64,000 nt of DNA, taken from NCBI RefSeq assembly GCF_017353175.1, contig NZ_JAFMYW010000011.1, positions 186,001 to 250,000 on the forward strand, read 5' to 3'. Under the pieces are notes generated by a model, which saw only the letters and a program-made list of their open reading frames with translations, ran no database searches and had not been told where the DNA came from. Position 1 is the stretch's first letter. Each line of letters opens with the position of its first letter. The DNA comes from Fibrella forsythiae (lineage in GTDB: Bacteria > Bacteroidota > Bacteroidia > Cytophagales > Spirosomataceae). The position numbers and the translations under genes were made by a program. Positions 17,704-27,389 of the stretch are shown piece by piece.

Positions 17704-20700
17704 ATGCAAAACAGAACCGTCGTTTTGGTTCTGACGGGTATCATAGCGGTACTATGCCTCTATTACCTGTCGTTTACCTTCGTCTCGCGCAACATCAAGA
17801 AAGATGCCGAGCAGTATGCTACCAGCAAAGGCGAGGTAGATATCAAAAAGAAGCAACACTATATTGACTCACTCTGGAAGCAGCCTGTTTATCTGGGCAA
17901 TACCCTCCAGGAAGTAACTGAGCGTGAATTAGGGCTGGGCCTTGATCTACAAGGTGGTATGCACGTGGTATTGGAGGTGTCGCCGGGTGAAGTACTGCGC
18001 GGGCTGGCCGGTAATACCCGCGATCCACAGTTCAACGAAGCCATCAAACGGGCAACCAAAGATCAGCAGACAAGCCAGTCGAGCTTTGTCGATCTGTTCG
18101 TAAACAACTACAAAGAGGTAGTGCCCGGTGCTAAACTGGCCAGCGTATTTGCAACGAGCGCTAACCGGGCCCGGATCAACTACCAAACGTCGGATGCTGA
18201 AGTGAAACGCTTCCTGAACGACGAAGTGAGCGGTGCCATTGACCGGTCGTTCCGGGTTATCCAGGCGCGGGTCGATAAATTCGGTGTAACAAACCCGAAC
18301 GTACAACGCCTGCCAGGTACGGGCCGCATCCTGATTGAATTGCCTGGTGTTGATAATCCAGATCGGATTCGTCGCCTGCTGACAGGTGCTGCCAAGCTGG
18401 AGTTTACCGAAGTGTACAAATTGAACGAAATTTCGCCGGGTCTGGAAGCACTGGGAACGTACCTGGCCAAAGCCGAAGCGGAGCGTAAGCTGGCCGCTGC
18501 CAAAGCAAAACCATCGGCTACTGTATCTGGGACTGCCAGCACAGGCGATTTGGCTGCCCAATTGGGTGGTGCTAAAAAAGCCGCAACAGCCGACACGGCC
18601 AAAACACAGGCCGATTCGGCCCAGACGCAGGCTGCCCTGACTAACCTGTTTATTCCGATTTCGCAAGACCAACTGGCGGTTGATCTGAAAGACACGGCTC
18701 GCGCCAATGCCATTTTTAACGATCCGGAAGTGCGGGCCGTTTTCCCGAACGATCTTGTATTTGCCTGGGACCGAAAAGCCACCGAAATCGCTGCGCAGGG
18801 CAATAACCCACGCCGCGAACTGCTGCCCTTGTATTTCGTGAAAAAAACAGGTGGAAAAGCGCCCCTGGAAGGGAGTGTAATCTCTGACGCCGGTAACGAT
18901 TATGATGAGCGCGGTCGGCCAGAAGTAACGATGCGTATGAATGCTGAGGGTGCGAAAAAATGGCGTGCTCTGACGGCTGCCAACGTGAACCGCCCCGTAG
19001 CTATCCTGCTCGACGGGCTGGTATATACAGCACCAAACGTACAGAACGAGATCCCGAACGGTAGCTCAAGCATCACGGGTAACTTCACCGTTGAAGAAAC
19101 CAAGGATATGGCCAACGTACTGAAAGCTGGTAAGCTGGATGCGCCCGCCAACATCGTTGAAGAAAACATCGTAGGGGCTACCCTCGGTTCGCAAGCCATT
19201 CAGGCGGGTATTGTGTCGTCGTTGGTTGGTCTGCTGATCGTCCTGATTTTCGTAGCCATGTACTACAGCCGCGCCGGTCTGATCGCCGATATCACGCTGT
19301 TCGTCAACCTGTTCTTCCTGATGGGGGTAATGGCAGCGGTGCCTGGTACCGTGCTGACCATGCCCGGTATTGCCGGTATCGTCCTGACGATCGGTATGGC
19401 TGTAGATGCCAACGTACTGATCTACGAACGGATCAAAGAAGAACTAGAGTTGGGTAAGACCCTGCGGCAGGCGATCTCTGACGGTTTCAAAAACGCCCTG
19501 TCGTCAATCCTTGACTCGAACGTAACGACCTTCCTGACGGGTATCATTCTGTTCCTGTTCGGTACAGGTCTGATCAAAGGTTTCGCCACGACGTTGATCA
19601 TCGGTATCCTGACGTCGCTGTTCGCCGCCCTGCTCATCACCCGTCTGATGATCGAATGGTACGTGAGCAGTGGTCGTACGCTGAGCTTCTCATCGCCCTG
19701 GTCGAAAAACCTGTTCAAAGGGTCTGATTTCGATTTCGTATCGCACCGTCGTACATATTACATTATCTCGTCGGCCATCATCATTGCCGGTATCGTATCG
19801 GTACTGTTCAAAGGCTTCGGTCTGGGAGTCGATTTCAAAGGTGGCCGGTCATACGTCATCAAGTTCGAACAGCCGATCACAACGGATCAGGTACGTGCCG
19901 CTGTGACACCGTCGCTGGGTGGTATCGAGCCGGAAGTGAAAACCTACGGTGGTGCCGGTATCAACGCCGACCAGGTGAAAATGACCACCAGTTATGATAT
20001 CGACAATACCGCTCCCGACGCTGACAAGCAGGTTTCTCAAGCGGTACTGAAAGGTTTGTCGAGCATTAGCGGAAACAAAGCAACCATCGAGAGTTCGCAG
20101 AAAGTAGGCCCAACGATTGCCAAAGACCTGATCTATTCGGCTATCTGGTCGATCCTGCTGGCGGTAGCGGTGGTGTTCGGCTATATCCTGATTCGCTTCA
20201 AGCGGCTGGCCTTTGGGTATGGTGCGGTTGTGGCTCTGTTCCACGACGTACTGATCATCCTCGCGATCTTCTCGATCGGTAACGGCTGGTTGCCATTCTC
20301 GCTCGATATTGACCAGGCGTTTGTTGGCGCCCTGCTGACGATCATGGGTTACTCAATGAATGATACCGTGGTGGTATTTGACCGGGTTCGCGAATACCTG
20401 AATGAGAACAAAGGCAAAAAAGAAGATATTGCCACAATTATCAACAACGCCCTTAACAGCACACTGAGCCGTACGGCCGTAACGGGTCTGTCTACGATGC
20501 TGGTACTGCTGGTATTGTTTATTTTCGGTGGCGCAACCATCCGTGGTTTCTCGTTCGCCATGCTGATCGGTGTCATCGTAGGTACGTATTCGTCGCTGTT
20601 TGTAGCCACGCCTATCGTGGTTGATACGCTGAGCAAAGACACGCTCGACGCCGACAAGCCAGCTACTTCATTAGCTCCTAAAACAGGCTATAGCGCAATT

Positions 20701-20811
20701 CCTGCTGATTTTACGGACAAGGAAGCTGCTACGCCTGAGGAGTTCTCGCAAACGGCTGCTGCTAAAGAGAAGAAAGTGAAGACGCCGCTGATCAAGCCGT
20801 CGCAGAAATAA
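17704..20811 (+). CDS. secDF: Protein translocase subunit SecDF (fused)
   Basis: SecD and SecF fused in one 1035-residue chain, as in many Bacteroidota. The protein uses the proton gradient to pull exported proteins out of SecYEG. SecD part: TM1 (about 5-25), the GLGLDLQGGMHVVLEV motif (near 75-92), a large periplasmic P1 domain with an Ala/Lys/Thr-rich insertion (about 255-305), and five membrane helices with VDANVLIYERIKEEL (near 565). SecF part starts near 675, with LGVDFKGGRSYVI (near 710) and MNDTVVVFDRVREYL (near 884). A Lys-rich tail ends it. The ATG at 17704 follows the palindromic repeat; a strong terminator follows the gene. Confidence 0.96.
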   Translation: MQNRTVVLVLTGIIAVLCLYYLSFTFVSRNIKKDAEQYATSKGEVDIKKKQHYIDSLWKQPVYLGNTLQEVTERELGLGLDLQGGMHVVLEVSPGEVLRGLAGNTRDPQFNEAIKRATKDQQTSQSSFVDLFVNNYKEVVPGAKLASVFATSANRARINYQTSDAEVKRFLNDEVSGAIDRSFRVIQARVDKFGVTNPNVQRLPGTGRILIELPGVDNPDRIRRLLTGAAKLEFTEVYKLNEISPGLEALGTYLAKAEAERKLAAAKAKPSATVSGTASTGDLAAQLGGAKKAATADTAKTQADSAQTQAALTNLFIPISQDQLAVDLKDTARANAIFNDPEVRAVFPNDLVFAWDRKATEIAAQGNNPRRELLPLYFVKKTGGKAPLEGSVISDAGNDYDERGRPEVTMRMNAEGAKKWRALTAANVNRPVAILLDGLVYTAPNVQNEIPNGSSSITGNFTVEETKDMANVLKAGKLDAPANIVEENIVGATLGSQAIQAGIVSSLVGLLIVLIFVAMYYSRAGLIADITLFVNLFFLMGVMAAVPGTVLTMPGIAGIVLTIGMAVDANVLIYERIKEELELGKTLRQAISDGFKNALSSILDSNVTTFLTGIILFLFGTGLIKGFATTLIIGILTSLFAALLITRLMIEWYVSSGRTLSFSSPWSKNLFKGSDFDFVSHRRTYYIISSAIIIAGIVSVLFKGFGLGVDFKGGRSYVIKFEQPITTDQVRAAVTPSLGGIEPEVKTYGGAGINADQVKMTTSYDIDNTAPDADKQVSQAVLKGLSSISGNKATIESSQKVGPTIAKDLIYSAIWSILLAVAVVFGYILIRFKRLAFGYGAVVALFHDVLIILAIFSIGNGWLPFSLDIDQAFVGALLTIMGYSMNDTVVVFDRVREYLNENKGKKEDIATIINNALNSTLSRTAVTGLSTMLVLLVLFIFGGATIRGFSFAMLIGVIVGTYSSLFVATPIVVDTLSKDTLDADKPATSLAPKTGYSAIPADFTDKEAATPEEFSQTAAAKEKKVKTPLIKPSQK

Positions 20812-20825
20812 GTTGAATAGTACCC

Positions 20826-20862
20826 AAAAAGCCGAATGAGGACAGACCTCATTCGGCTTTTT
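20826..20862 (+). terminator. Intrinsic terminator of secDF
   Basis: AAAAAGCCGAATGAGG (20826-20841) and CCTCATTCGGCTTTTT (20847-20862) form a perfect 16-bp stem with a 5-base loop and a T-tail. It is symmetric enough to work in both directions. Confidence 0.88.
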
Positions 20863-20954
20863 ACACGTAGTATGTGTAAAGTCGGTATATTTCTGCTAGA
20901 ATTGCCAATTAATACTTCACAGAAAGCTTAAATCACCAAACTTTATTTTCCTGC

Positions 20955-22457
20955 ATGGAAACAGAAACTAACTATTCCGATACCACCAGCGTCTGGCGCC
21001 GCAAGCCCATGTACCTCTATGAGCGGGACATGAAGAAAAGCGAACTGAAGCGGGTGCTGGGAAAATGGAGCCTAACGGCAATCGGTATCGGAGCTATTAT
21101 CGGGGGCGGTATATTCGTATTGACCGGTACTGCTGCTCATTACCATGCTGGTCCGGCCCTGGCGCTTTCGTTCGTTATTGCGGGTATCGGCTGTATTTTC
21201 GCCGCCCTTTGTTACGCTGAATTTGCAGCCATGCTACCCGTTGAAGGTTCAGCATATGCCTATGCCTACGGTACCATCGGTGAATTGTTTGCCTGGGCTA
21301 TCGGTTGGGGATTGATTCTCGAATACGCGATGGGCGCTATGACGGTAGCCGTTAGCTGGTCGGGTTATTTCAACAAGCTTGTCCATCTGTTTGGGTTCGA
21401 TATCCCCTTCTGGCTTCGTAACGACCCCGTTTCAGCCGCTAAGTATGCTACTGATAATGGCTTGGCTGCACCAGGATTTGCCTTCAACCTGCCTGCTTTC
21501 ATCATCGTTTGGGTAGTAACGGCCGTTCTTGTGCGTGGTATCAAAGAAGCAGCCGGTGCTAACAACGTAATCGTTCTGTTAAAAGTAGCAGCCGTTTTAT
21601 TCGTGATCATCGTCGGCGTATTTTCGGTTGTTCCGGCCAACTGGGAGCCGTTTATTCCTGCCGAGCGCATGATTGTTGGCGAAACAGGCGCACCACATGC
21701 CGCTTACGGCTGGGGTGGTATCGTATCAGGCGCATCAGCGATTTTCTTCGCTTATATCGGTTTCGATGCGGTATCTACACAAGCGGGTGAAGCCATCAAT
21801 CCACGGCGTGATATGCCCTTCGCGATTGTAACATCGCTGCTGGTGTGTACCATCCTGTACATCGCCGTGTCGTTGGTATTGACCGGGATGATCAACTACA
21901 ACGAGATCGTTGGCGACGCACTCAAAGCACCGGTTGCGGCAGCTTTTGAAAAAGCAGGTAAGCCCTGGGCCGTGTTTATTATTACAGCCGCCGCTACAGC
22001 CGGTCTGATTTCGGTCATGCTGGTGATGATGCTGGGCCAGACCCGGATCTTCCTGGGAATGGCTAAAGATGGTCTGCTGCCTAATTTCTTCCGTGTGATT
22101 CACCCTACACTGAAAACGCCACACAAAAGCACCTTACTGGTGGGTCTGATCGTATCAGTAGTGGCTGCGTTCACGCCGATCAGTATCCTGGGCGACATGT
22201 GTTCATTCGGCACCCTGTTTGCCTTCGCCATGGTTTGCCTGGCCGTATTGCTGTTGCGTCGTCGCGAGCCTAACCGCGAGCGGCCATTCCGTGCGCCAGC
22301 TCTGAGTGTGATTGCGCCACTGGGCATGCTGATCAACCTGTATCTGATTGTGAACCTTAGCAAAGATGCGCAGGTAGCTGCATTTGTCTGGCTGTTGCTG
22401 GGTTTGGTCGTTTACTTCCTATACGGTCGTCGGAACAGTAACCTGAACGATCTGTAA
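20955..22457 (+). CDS. APC-superfamily amino-acid permease (cationic amino-acid transporter type)
   Basis: A 500-residue inner-membrane transporter with about 12 helices plus extra C-terminal ones. The first helix carries the APC signature GIGAIIGGGIFVLTG (near residue 47-61), and EFAAMLPVEGSAYAYAYGTIGE follows at helix 3. IGFDAVSTQAGEAINPRRDMP (near 275) is the typical CAT-family loop with the conserved Glu. This combination is closest to YfnA/CAT-like permeases that import cationic or neutral amino acids. The substrate is not defined by sequence. The gene stands alone between two intrinsic terminators. Confidence 0.9.
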   Translation: METETNYSDTTSVWRRKPMYLYERDMKKSELKRVLGKWSLTAIGIGAIIGGGIFVLTGTAAHYHAGPALALSFVIAGIGCIFAALCYAEFAAMLPVEGSAYAYAYGTIGELFAWAIGWGLILEYAMGAMTVAVSWSGYFNKLVHLFGFDIPFWLRNDPVSAAKYATDNGLAAPGFAFNLPAFIIVWVVTAVLVRGIKEAAGANNVIVLLKVAAVLFVIIVGVFSVVPANWEPFIPAERMIVGETGAPHAAYGWGGIVSGASAIFFAYIGFDAVSTQAGEAINPRRDMPFAIVTSLLVCTILYIAVSLVLTGMINYNEIVGDALKAPVAAAFEKAGKPWAVFIITAAATAGLISVMLVMMLGQTRIFLGMAKDGLLPNFFRVIHPTLKTPHKSTLLVGLIVSVVAAFTPISILGDMCSFGTLFAFAMVCLAVLLLRRREPNRERPFRAPALSVIAPLGMLINLYLIVNLSKDAQVAAFVWLLLGLVVYFLYGRRNSNLNDL

Positions 22458-22477
22458 CGTACCTATTGTCAGAATAT

Positions 22478-22522
22478 AAAGCGCAGGTTTGGGCCAAAAG
22501 CTCTGAACCTGCGCTTTTTTTT
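22478..22522 (+). terminator. Intrinsic terminator of the permease gene
   Basis: AAAGCGCAGGTT (22478-22489) pairs with AACCTGCGCTTT (22506-22517), followed by a run of T to 22522. Because it lies upstream of 22544, it also shows that the aldehyde dehydrogenase frame does not start before it. Confidence 0.88.
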
Positions 22523-22543
22523 AGGCCAGCGTGTTATAAAGCC

Positions 22544-23899
22544 ATGATCTTCACATCCATCAACCCGTACACTGCCGAGCCGCTTGCCCACTATCCGGCA
22601 CACACAGAAGCGCAGACTGAAAAAAAGCTGCGCACAGCCGACCATGCGTTCGCCGATTGGTCTATGCGGCCGTTTGCCTACCGGGCCGATTGCTTTAAGC
22701 AACTGGCTGATGTGTTGCGGCAAAAACTAGATGAACTGGCTTTGCTGATGACCCATGAAATGGGGAAAACGCTGGCCGAATCGCGCGCTGAAATTGAGAA
22801 GTGCGCCGGGCAGTGTGTCTACTATGCTGATCGGGCCGAGGCGTTGCTTCAACCTGAAGACATACCTACTGAAGCGCAATACAGCGGGGTCGGTTACGAA
22901 CCGGTGGGTATTGTGCTGGGGATCATGCCCTGGAATTTCCCGTTCTGGCAGTTCTTCCGTTATGCTGTGCCGGCCCTGATGGCGGGTAACGTGACAGTTT
23001 TGAAGCCTGCCCCGAACGTACCTGGCTGCGGGTTGGCCATTGAGCAGGCCTTTCGCGAAGCAGGTTTCCCCGATGGAATCATGACCTGCCTGCTCGTCGA
23101 CGTACCTGAACTGAAAGCCATCATTGCTGACGAGCGGATTGGGATGATCACCCTCACTGGCAGCGAGCGGGCTGGCACATCGGTAGCGGCAATAGCTGGG
23201 GCAAACGTCAAAAAATGCGTGCTCGAACTAGGTGGTTCTGACCCGCTGATCGTCCTGGCTGACGCTGACCTGGACGCCGCCGCCAAAGCAGCTGTTGCGT
23301 CACGAATGGGCAACGCCGGGCAGGTTTGTATTGCCGCTAAACGCTGGCTGGTTGAAGCGGCAGTTGCAGCCGAATTTACCGGCCTTGTGGCAGACCTGAT
23401 CCGGGCCATCAAGCAGGGAAACCCGCTGGACCCTAACGTGCAGATGGGCCCCATTGCCCGTCTCGATCTGGCTGATACGCTTCGGGAACAGGTCGCTACG
23501 GCCCAACAACAGGGTGCCTTGACACTCGTGGGCGGTCAAAGCAATGGCACCTCATTCACACCAACCCTGCTTACCAATGTACGTCCCGGTAATATTGTTT
23601 TTCAGCAAGAAACCTTTGGGCCGGTTGCGGCGCTCACGGTAGTACGTGATGCCAACGAAGCAATCCGGTACGCCAATGAATCGCGTTATGGCCTCAGCGC
23701 AGCGCTATGGACAACCGATACAGATCGGGCAACGTACCTGGCGTGTCAGCTAAGGGTGGGCAGCGTATTTATCAATGCCGTTGTGCGTTCCGACAGCCGG
23801 TTACCTATTGGTGGGGTAAAGAAGTCCGGTTTCGGACGCGAATTAAGTGCTGTAGGTATTCGTGAGTTCTGTACCACAAAAACGATTTATATCGCGTAG
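22544..23899 (+). CDS. NAD(P)-dependent succinate-semialdehyde dehydrogenase-like aldehyde dehydrogenase
   Basis: A 451-residue aldehyde dehydrogenase. The cofactor region has GIMPWNFPFWQ and VLKPAPNVPGCG, the general base sits in VLELGGSDP (Glu near 227), and the catalytic cysteine in NAGQVCIAAKRW (near 262). The C-terminus holds QETFGPVAAL and GGVKKSGFGRELS. The compact length matches the YneI/Sad type that oxidises succinate semialdehyde, though related short aldehydes are possible. The ATG at 22544 was chosen because the permease terminator lies just upstream. It stands alone on its strand, with an unrelated exported protein next. Confidence 0.88.
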   Translation: MIFTSINPYTAEPLAHYPAHTEAQTEKKLRTADHAFADWSMRPFAYRADCFKQLADVLRQKLDELALLMTHEMGKTLAESRAEIEKCAGQCVYYADRAEALLQPEDIPTEAQYSGVGYEPVGIVLGIMPWNFPFWQFFRYAVPALMAGNVTVLKPAPNVPGCGLAIEQAFREAGFPDGIMTCLLVDVPELKAIIADERIGMITLTGSERAGTSVAAIAGANVKKCVLELGGSDPLIVLADADLDAAAKAAVASRMGNAGQVCIAAKRWLVEAAVAAEFTGLVADLIRAIKQGNPLDPNVQMGPIARLDLADTLREQVATAQQQGALTLVGGQSNGTSFTPTLLTNVRPGNIVFQQETFGPVAALTVVRDANEAIRYANESRYGLSAALWTTDTDRATYLACQLRVGSVFINAVVRSDSRLPIGGVKKSGFGRELSAVGIREFCTTKTIYIA

Positions 23900-23934
23900 A
23901 AATAAGTAGTATTGTAGACAACTCGGACTACCTT

Positions 23935-24642
23935 ATGCGCTTATCGCTACTCATCCTTCCTTTTTTTCTCTTTTTCGCCTTCGCAACGCCAACCAACGGG
24001 CAAAATGCCGATGCTACTGTGAAAGCCGGTTTAGATGCATTTGCGGGCGGATTATTCGCTGATTATTCGCCCATCAACGCCGTGTTGACTGCCAACGGCT
24101 ATAACCCTCTGAAAAACAATAGCGCACGTTTTGGTGTAGGCGGTGCATTGTGTGGCCCGCTAACTGGAAAGTTTCCGGTTCGCGTTGGCTTGCAGGCCAT
24201 GATGAATCAGAATGATAACATCGCGGGCAACAACCGGACCTCGATCAGTAGCCTGAACATGCAATTTTCCCTTGAAGTCGATGCTGTCAACAAAGGAGCT
24301 TTCCTGGCTGGGCCTATGATTGGCGTTGGCGTACTAACGTCTACAATCGATGCATCGAAGGATAATCAGGTGGGAAGTTTCAATGGATACGTCTCGGGAA
24401 ATGCGCGGGCTATTTCCCTGAATCACCTCACGTTTCCGCTGATCTTCGGTGCCCGGATGTGGGTACGTATAAGGAATAGCACCACGAAGCAGTATAAACG
24501 GCAGGGCTTCGCGCTCTCGGGTGGGTATATGCTGCCGCTCGATGGGCAGAACTGGTACTGGGCTAATAACGTGGCCCTGCCAAACGGTCCTAACCAGAAT
24601 ATGGGAAGTTTCTTCGCTCAGATCGGCTTTGGTATTCGGTAA
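23935..24642 (+). CDS. Exported protein of unknown function, probable small outer-membrane barrel
   Basis: A 235-residue protein with a signal peptide (MRLSLLILPFFLFFAFATPTNGQ). The mature chain alternates glycine-rich and hydrophobic segments (FGVGGALCGPLTGKFPVRVGLQAMM, FLAGPMIGVGVL, FPLIFGARMWVRI) and ends in SFFAQIGFGIR, as in 8- to 10-strand outer-membrane barrels. No specific family is recognised. It lies 35 bases after the aldehyde dehydrogenase gene and could be co-transcribed with it. Confidence 0.6.
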   Translation: MRLSLLILPFFLFFAFATPTNGQNADATVKAGLDAFAGGLFADYSPINAVLTANGYNPLKNNSARFGVGGALCGPLTGKFPVRVGLQAMMNQNDNIAGNNRTSISSLNMQFSLEVDAVNKGAFLAGPMIGVGVLTSTIDASKDNQVGSFNGYVSGNARAISLNHLTFPLIFGARMWVRIRNSTTKQYKRQGFALSGGYMLPLDGQNWYWANNVALPNGPNQNMGSFFAQIGFGIR

Positions 24643-24691
24643 CCAGAGCACATATGTGCTATTTGTCACAGAACAGTGTGGCGCTGCGGTG

Positions 24692-24699
24692 TAGTTTTG
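24692..24699 (+). promoter_or_regulatory. -7 promoter box (TAGTTTTG) of the TSUP gene
   Basis: TAGTTTTG fits TAnnTTTG and lies 7 bases before the ATG at 24707, implying a leaderless or nearly leaderless transcript. A TTTG at 24662-24665 is present with a 26-base spacer. Confidence 0.45.
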
Positions 24700-24706
24700 C
24701 AGAATA

Positions 24707-25504
24707 ATGGCAGTACAGGAGCTTTTCGGATATGCAGCGGCAGTGCTGGTTGGGCTGGTAATTGGTCTGGCTGGTGGCGGCGGTAGTATTCTGACCGTGC
24801 CTATCTTCGTGTATATCTTCGGTATTCCAACCATGCTGGCCACGTCCTACTCGCTGTTTGTCGTAGGCACAACGTCGCTGGTTGGCTCTCTGAATCACAT
24901 CTGGAAAAAGCGCGTCGATCTGCGGGTTACGGGTACGTTTGCTGCACCGTCATTTATTTCGGTGTATCTGAGTCGCCGCTATCTCGTTCCCGCGCTGCCC
25001 GATCCGTTGCTGCGCCTGGGCAATGTCAACATTCCCAAAAGTGATGCCATCCTTTTTTTCTTCGCTATGGTGATGATACTGGCTGCCCGCGCCATGATTC
25101 GCGACAAACGCCCCAGCGAAGGCATTGCCGCCGATGGTCGTCCGCGCTACGGAACGCTGGCGCTCGATGGGCTGGCCGTTGGGTTACTGACCGGTATCAT
25201 CGGCGCGGGTGGCGGGTTTCTGATCGTGCCGATGCTCGTATTGCTGGCAGGTTTGCCCATTCAGCGGGCCGTTGCCACGTCGGTACTGATCATTGCCGTC
25301 AATTCGTTTATCGGCTTTCTGGGCGATGTGCAGCATATTCAGCTAAACTGGAATTTCCTGTTGCCCTTCACGGGTTTATCTATCAGTGGAATTTTCCTTG
25401 GCCTGTATCTGGCCAGGTACGTTCCCCCAAACGCGTTGCGTAAAGGGTTCGGCTGGTTCGTGCTGGCCGTCGCAACCTATATGATTGCGCGCGAGTTACT
25501 TTAA
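24707..25504 (+). CDS. TSUP-family (TauE/SafE) sulfite/organosulfur exporter
   Basis: A 265-residue membrane protein with about eight helices in two halves. Each half carries the glycine-rich TSUP signature (LVGLVIGLAGGGGSILTVPIFV near residues 13-34 and GLLTGIIGAGGGFLIVPMLVLLAGLP near 163-188). The family moves sulfite, sulfoacetate, thiosulfate and other sulfur anions. The next gene encodes a persulfide dioxygenase-like protein with rhodanese domains, whose product is sulfite, so sulfite export is the likely job here. The promoter box at 24692 lies just before the start. Confidence 0.88.
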   Translation: MAVQELFGYAAAVLVGLVIGLAGGGGSILTVPIFVYIFGIPTMLATSYSLFVVGTTSLVGSLNHIWKKRVDLRVTGTFAAPSFISVYLSRRYLVPALPDPLLRLGNVNIPKSDAILFFFAMVMILAARAMIRDKRPSEGIAADGRPRYGTLALDGLAVGLLTGIIGAGGGFLIVPMLVLLAGLPIQRAVATSVLIIAVNSFIGFLGDVQHIQLNWNFLLPFTGLSISGIFLGLYLARYVPPNALRKGFGWFVLAVATYMIARELL

Positions 25505-25596
25505 ACTTATAGCCGAAAGCATATTGCCAACGGACCCTAAAGACCGTTCAGCCGTGTTTTGCGGCGGTTGGAGCATGTACGTTAAGCAGACTATTT

Positions 25597-27000
25597 ATGA
25601 TTGTTGAACAACTGTATACCGGTTGCCTGGCGCAGGGAGCCTATTACATCGAAAGCGAAGGCGAAGCGGCCATTATAGATCCGCTGCGCGAAACAACGCC
25701 CTACACGCGTAGAGCCGAAAAAGCCGGCGCGAAAATCAAATACATTTTTGAGACCCATTTCCACGCCGATTTCGTGTCGGGCCATCTCGACCTGGCGAAG
25801 AAAACGGGCGCCACCATCGTTTACGGACCCAATGCCAACACCGCCTACGAAGTGCACAAAGCTACCGATGGGGAAGTATTCAAGCTCGGTAATGTCTGGA
25901 TCAAAGTGCTGCACACGCCCGGCCATACGCTCGAATCGGCCACCTACCTACTTGTTGATGAGACCGGAAAAGACCACGCCATTTTCACCGGCGATACGCT
26001 ATTCATCGGCGATGTTGGCCGCCCCGATCTGGCCATAAAGGGCGACCTGACAGAAAGAGATCTGGCCGGAATGCTCTACGACAGCCTGCACACCAAGATT
26101 ATGCCGCTTGCCGACGACGTAATCGTGTATCCGGCCCACGGAGCGGGCTCGGCCTGTGGAAAGAATATGAGCAAAGAGACTACCGACACGCTGGGCAATC
26201 AGAAAATGTTCAACTACGCGCTGCGGGCAAAATCGAAGGAAGAGTTTATTGAACAGGTACTGGAAGGCCTGAGTAAAGCTCCGGCCTATTTCGCCCAGAA
26301 TGCGCGTCTCAATAAGGAAGGTTACGAGCCCATTGATCAGGTGATGCAGCGCGGAACGCAGGCCTTATCGCCGGGCGCGTTTGAAGCCGCCGTAAACGAA
26401 ACCGGCGCCGTTATGCTCGATGTGCGCGAAGCGGCTGAGTTTGGCCAGGGCTTCATTCCAAACAGCATCAATATCGGGTTGAATGGCCAGTTTGCCCCCT
26501 GGGTAGGTGCCCTGATTCCCGATCTAAAGCAACCCATAGCCCTGATAACCCCGGCCGGTCTGGAGCGCGATACCATTGTTCGGTTGGCCCGCGTTGGCTA
26601 CGATCAGTGCATTGGTTATCTGGAAGGCGGTTTTGATGCCTGGCTGCAGGCAGGTAACGAAACGGATTCGATCGGGTCGATCTCGGCCGATGCCTTTGCG
26701 GATGCCTTGAAAAAAGACCCCGATGCGTTCGTCGTTGATGTTCGGAAACCGATTGAATTTGAACCGGAACACGTTCAGGGGGCCGAAAACCTACCGCTGG
26801 ATACTCTCAACGAGCATCTGGCCCAGATTCCCCGTAATCAAACCGTTTATGTACACTGCGCCGGAGGGTACCGGTCAATGGTGGCCAACTCCATTCTGAA
26901 AGCCCGCGGTTTCGATCAGATCGTGAATGTCGACGGTGGCATGGCGGCTATCAGGAAAACCGACGTACCCGTAGTGGCAACCCGCACAGCCGAGCCTTAA
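25597..27000 (+). CDS. Metallo-beta-lactamase-fold persulfide dioxygenase-like protein with two rhodanese domains
   Basis: A 467-residue cytoplasmic protein. The N-terminal ETHE1-like MBL domain (about 1-250) has THFHADFVSGH (near 53-62), HTPGHTLESATYL and FTGDTLFIGDVGRPDL, the metal ligands and loops of glutathione-persulfide dioxygenases. Two rhodanese domains follow. The first (about 265-355) lacks the catalytic Cys: IALITPAGLERDTIV stands where the active loop should be. The second (about 365-460) has VHCAGGYRSMVANS with the Cys near 421. Together with the TSUP exporter upstream (92-base gap) it suggests oxidation of sulfane sulfur and removal of sulfite. Its end overlaps a convergent small gene by four bases. 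Confidence 0.9.
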   Translation: MIVEQLYTGCLAQGAYYIESEGEAAIIDPLRETTPYTRRAEKAGAKIKYIFETHFHADFVSGHLDLAKKTGATIVYGPNANTAYEVHKATDGEVFKLGNVWIKVLHTPGHTLESATYLLVDETGKDHAIFTGDTLFIGDVGRPDLAIKGDLTERDLAGMLYDSLHTKIMPLADDVIVYPAHGAGSACGKNMSKETTDTLGNQKMFNYALRAKSKEEFIEQVLEGLSKAPAYFAQNARLNKEGYEPIDQVMQRGTQALSPGAFEAAVNETGAVMLDVREAAEFGQGFIPNSINIGLNGQFAPWVGALIPDLKQPIALITPAGLERDTIVRLARVGYDQCIGYLEGGFDAWLQAGNETDSIGSISADAFADALKKDPDAFVVDVRKPIEFEPEHVQGAENLPLDTLNEHLAQIPRNQTVYVHCAGGYRSMVANSILKARGFDQIVNVDGGMAAIRKTDVPVVATRTAEP

Positions 27001-27320
27001 TTGGGCACCGGGTTTTCGTCCATACCAAGTCGGGGGAGGGGTGGGTTCAGCAGTTTGGGCAACACCTTCACCCGAAAAACCCGGGTGCCTCCCACTTCGA
27101 AATCACAACTGTAATAGCCGCGCTCTTTCACGCCCCGGTACACGGCGGTGTAGTTCACTTTGGCTGGCCATCCGTTCATGGCCAGTTCGCCGGTAATGGC
27201 GTCAACGGCTTTGCGCAGGTTCGAGAAGAAGACCACTGTCGGCTCGCGTTGACGTACGGTATTGAGCGAACCGACCGGCAAAACGGTCACTTCATAAATC
27301 GTGAGGGCCTGACTGCGCAT
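26997..27320 (-). CDS. Small protein of unknown function
   Basis: A 107-residue cytoplasmic-looking protein, with no signal or membrane segment. The composition is protein-like (VVFFSNLRKAVDAITGELAMNGWP, YSCDFEVGGTRVFRVKVLPKLL) and the ATG at 27320 is well placed. I do not recognise a family. Its last bases overlap the end of the MBL/rhodanese gene tail to tail, which supports a real convergent gene. Confidence 0.6.
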   Translation of the reverse strand: MRSQALTIYEVTVLPVGSLNTVRQREPTVVFFSNLRKAVDAITGELAMNGWPAKVNYTAVYRGVKERGYYSCDFEVGGTRVFRVKVLPKLLNPPLPRLGMDENPVPN

Positions 27321-27389
27321 GGCAAGGGTGGAAATGGGTGAACGTTGAACAACTAAATTTTTTCGAAAAATAACTAATCCAAAAGTTAA

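Noticed and set aside
22466-22543. Upstream extension of the aldehyde dehydrogenase
   Set aside because: The permease's intrinsic terminator lies in this stretch; homology begins at the ATG at 22544.
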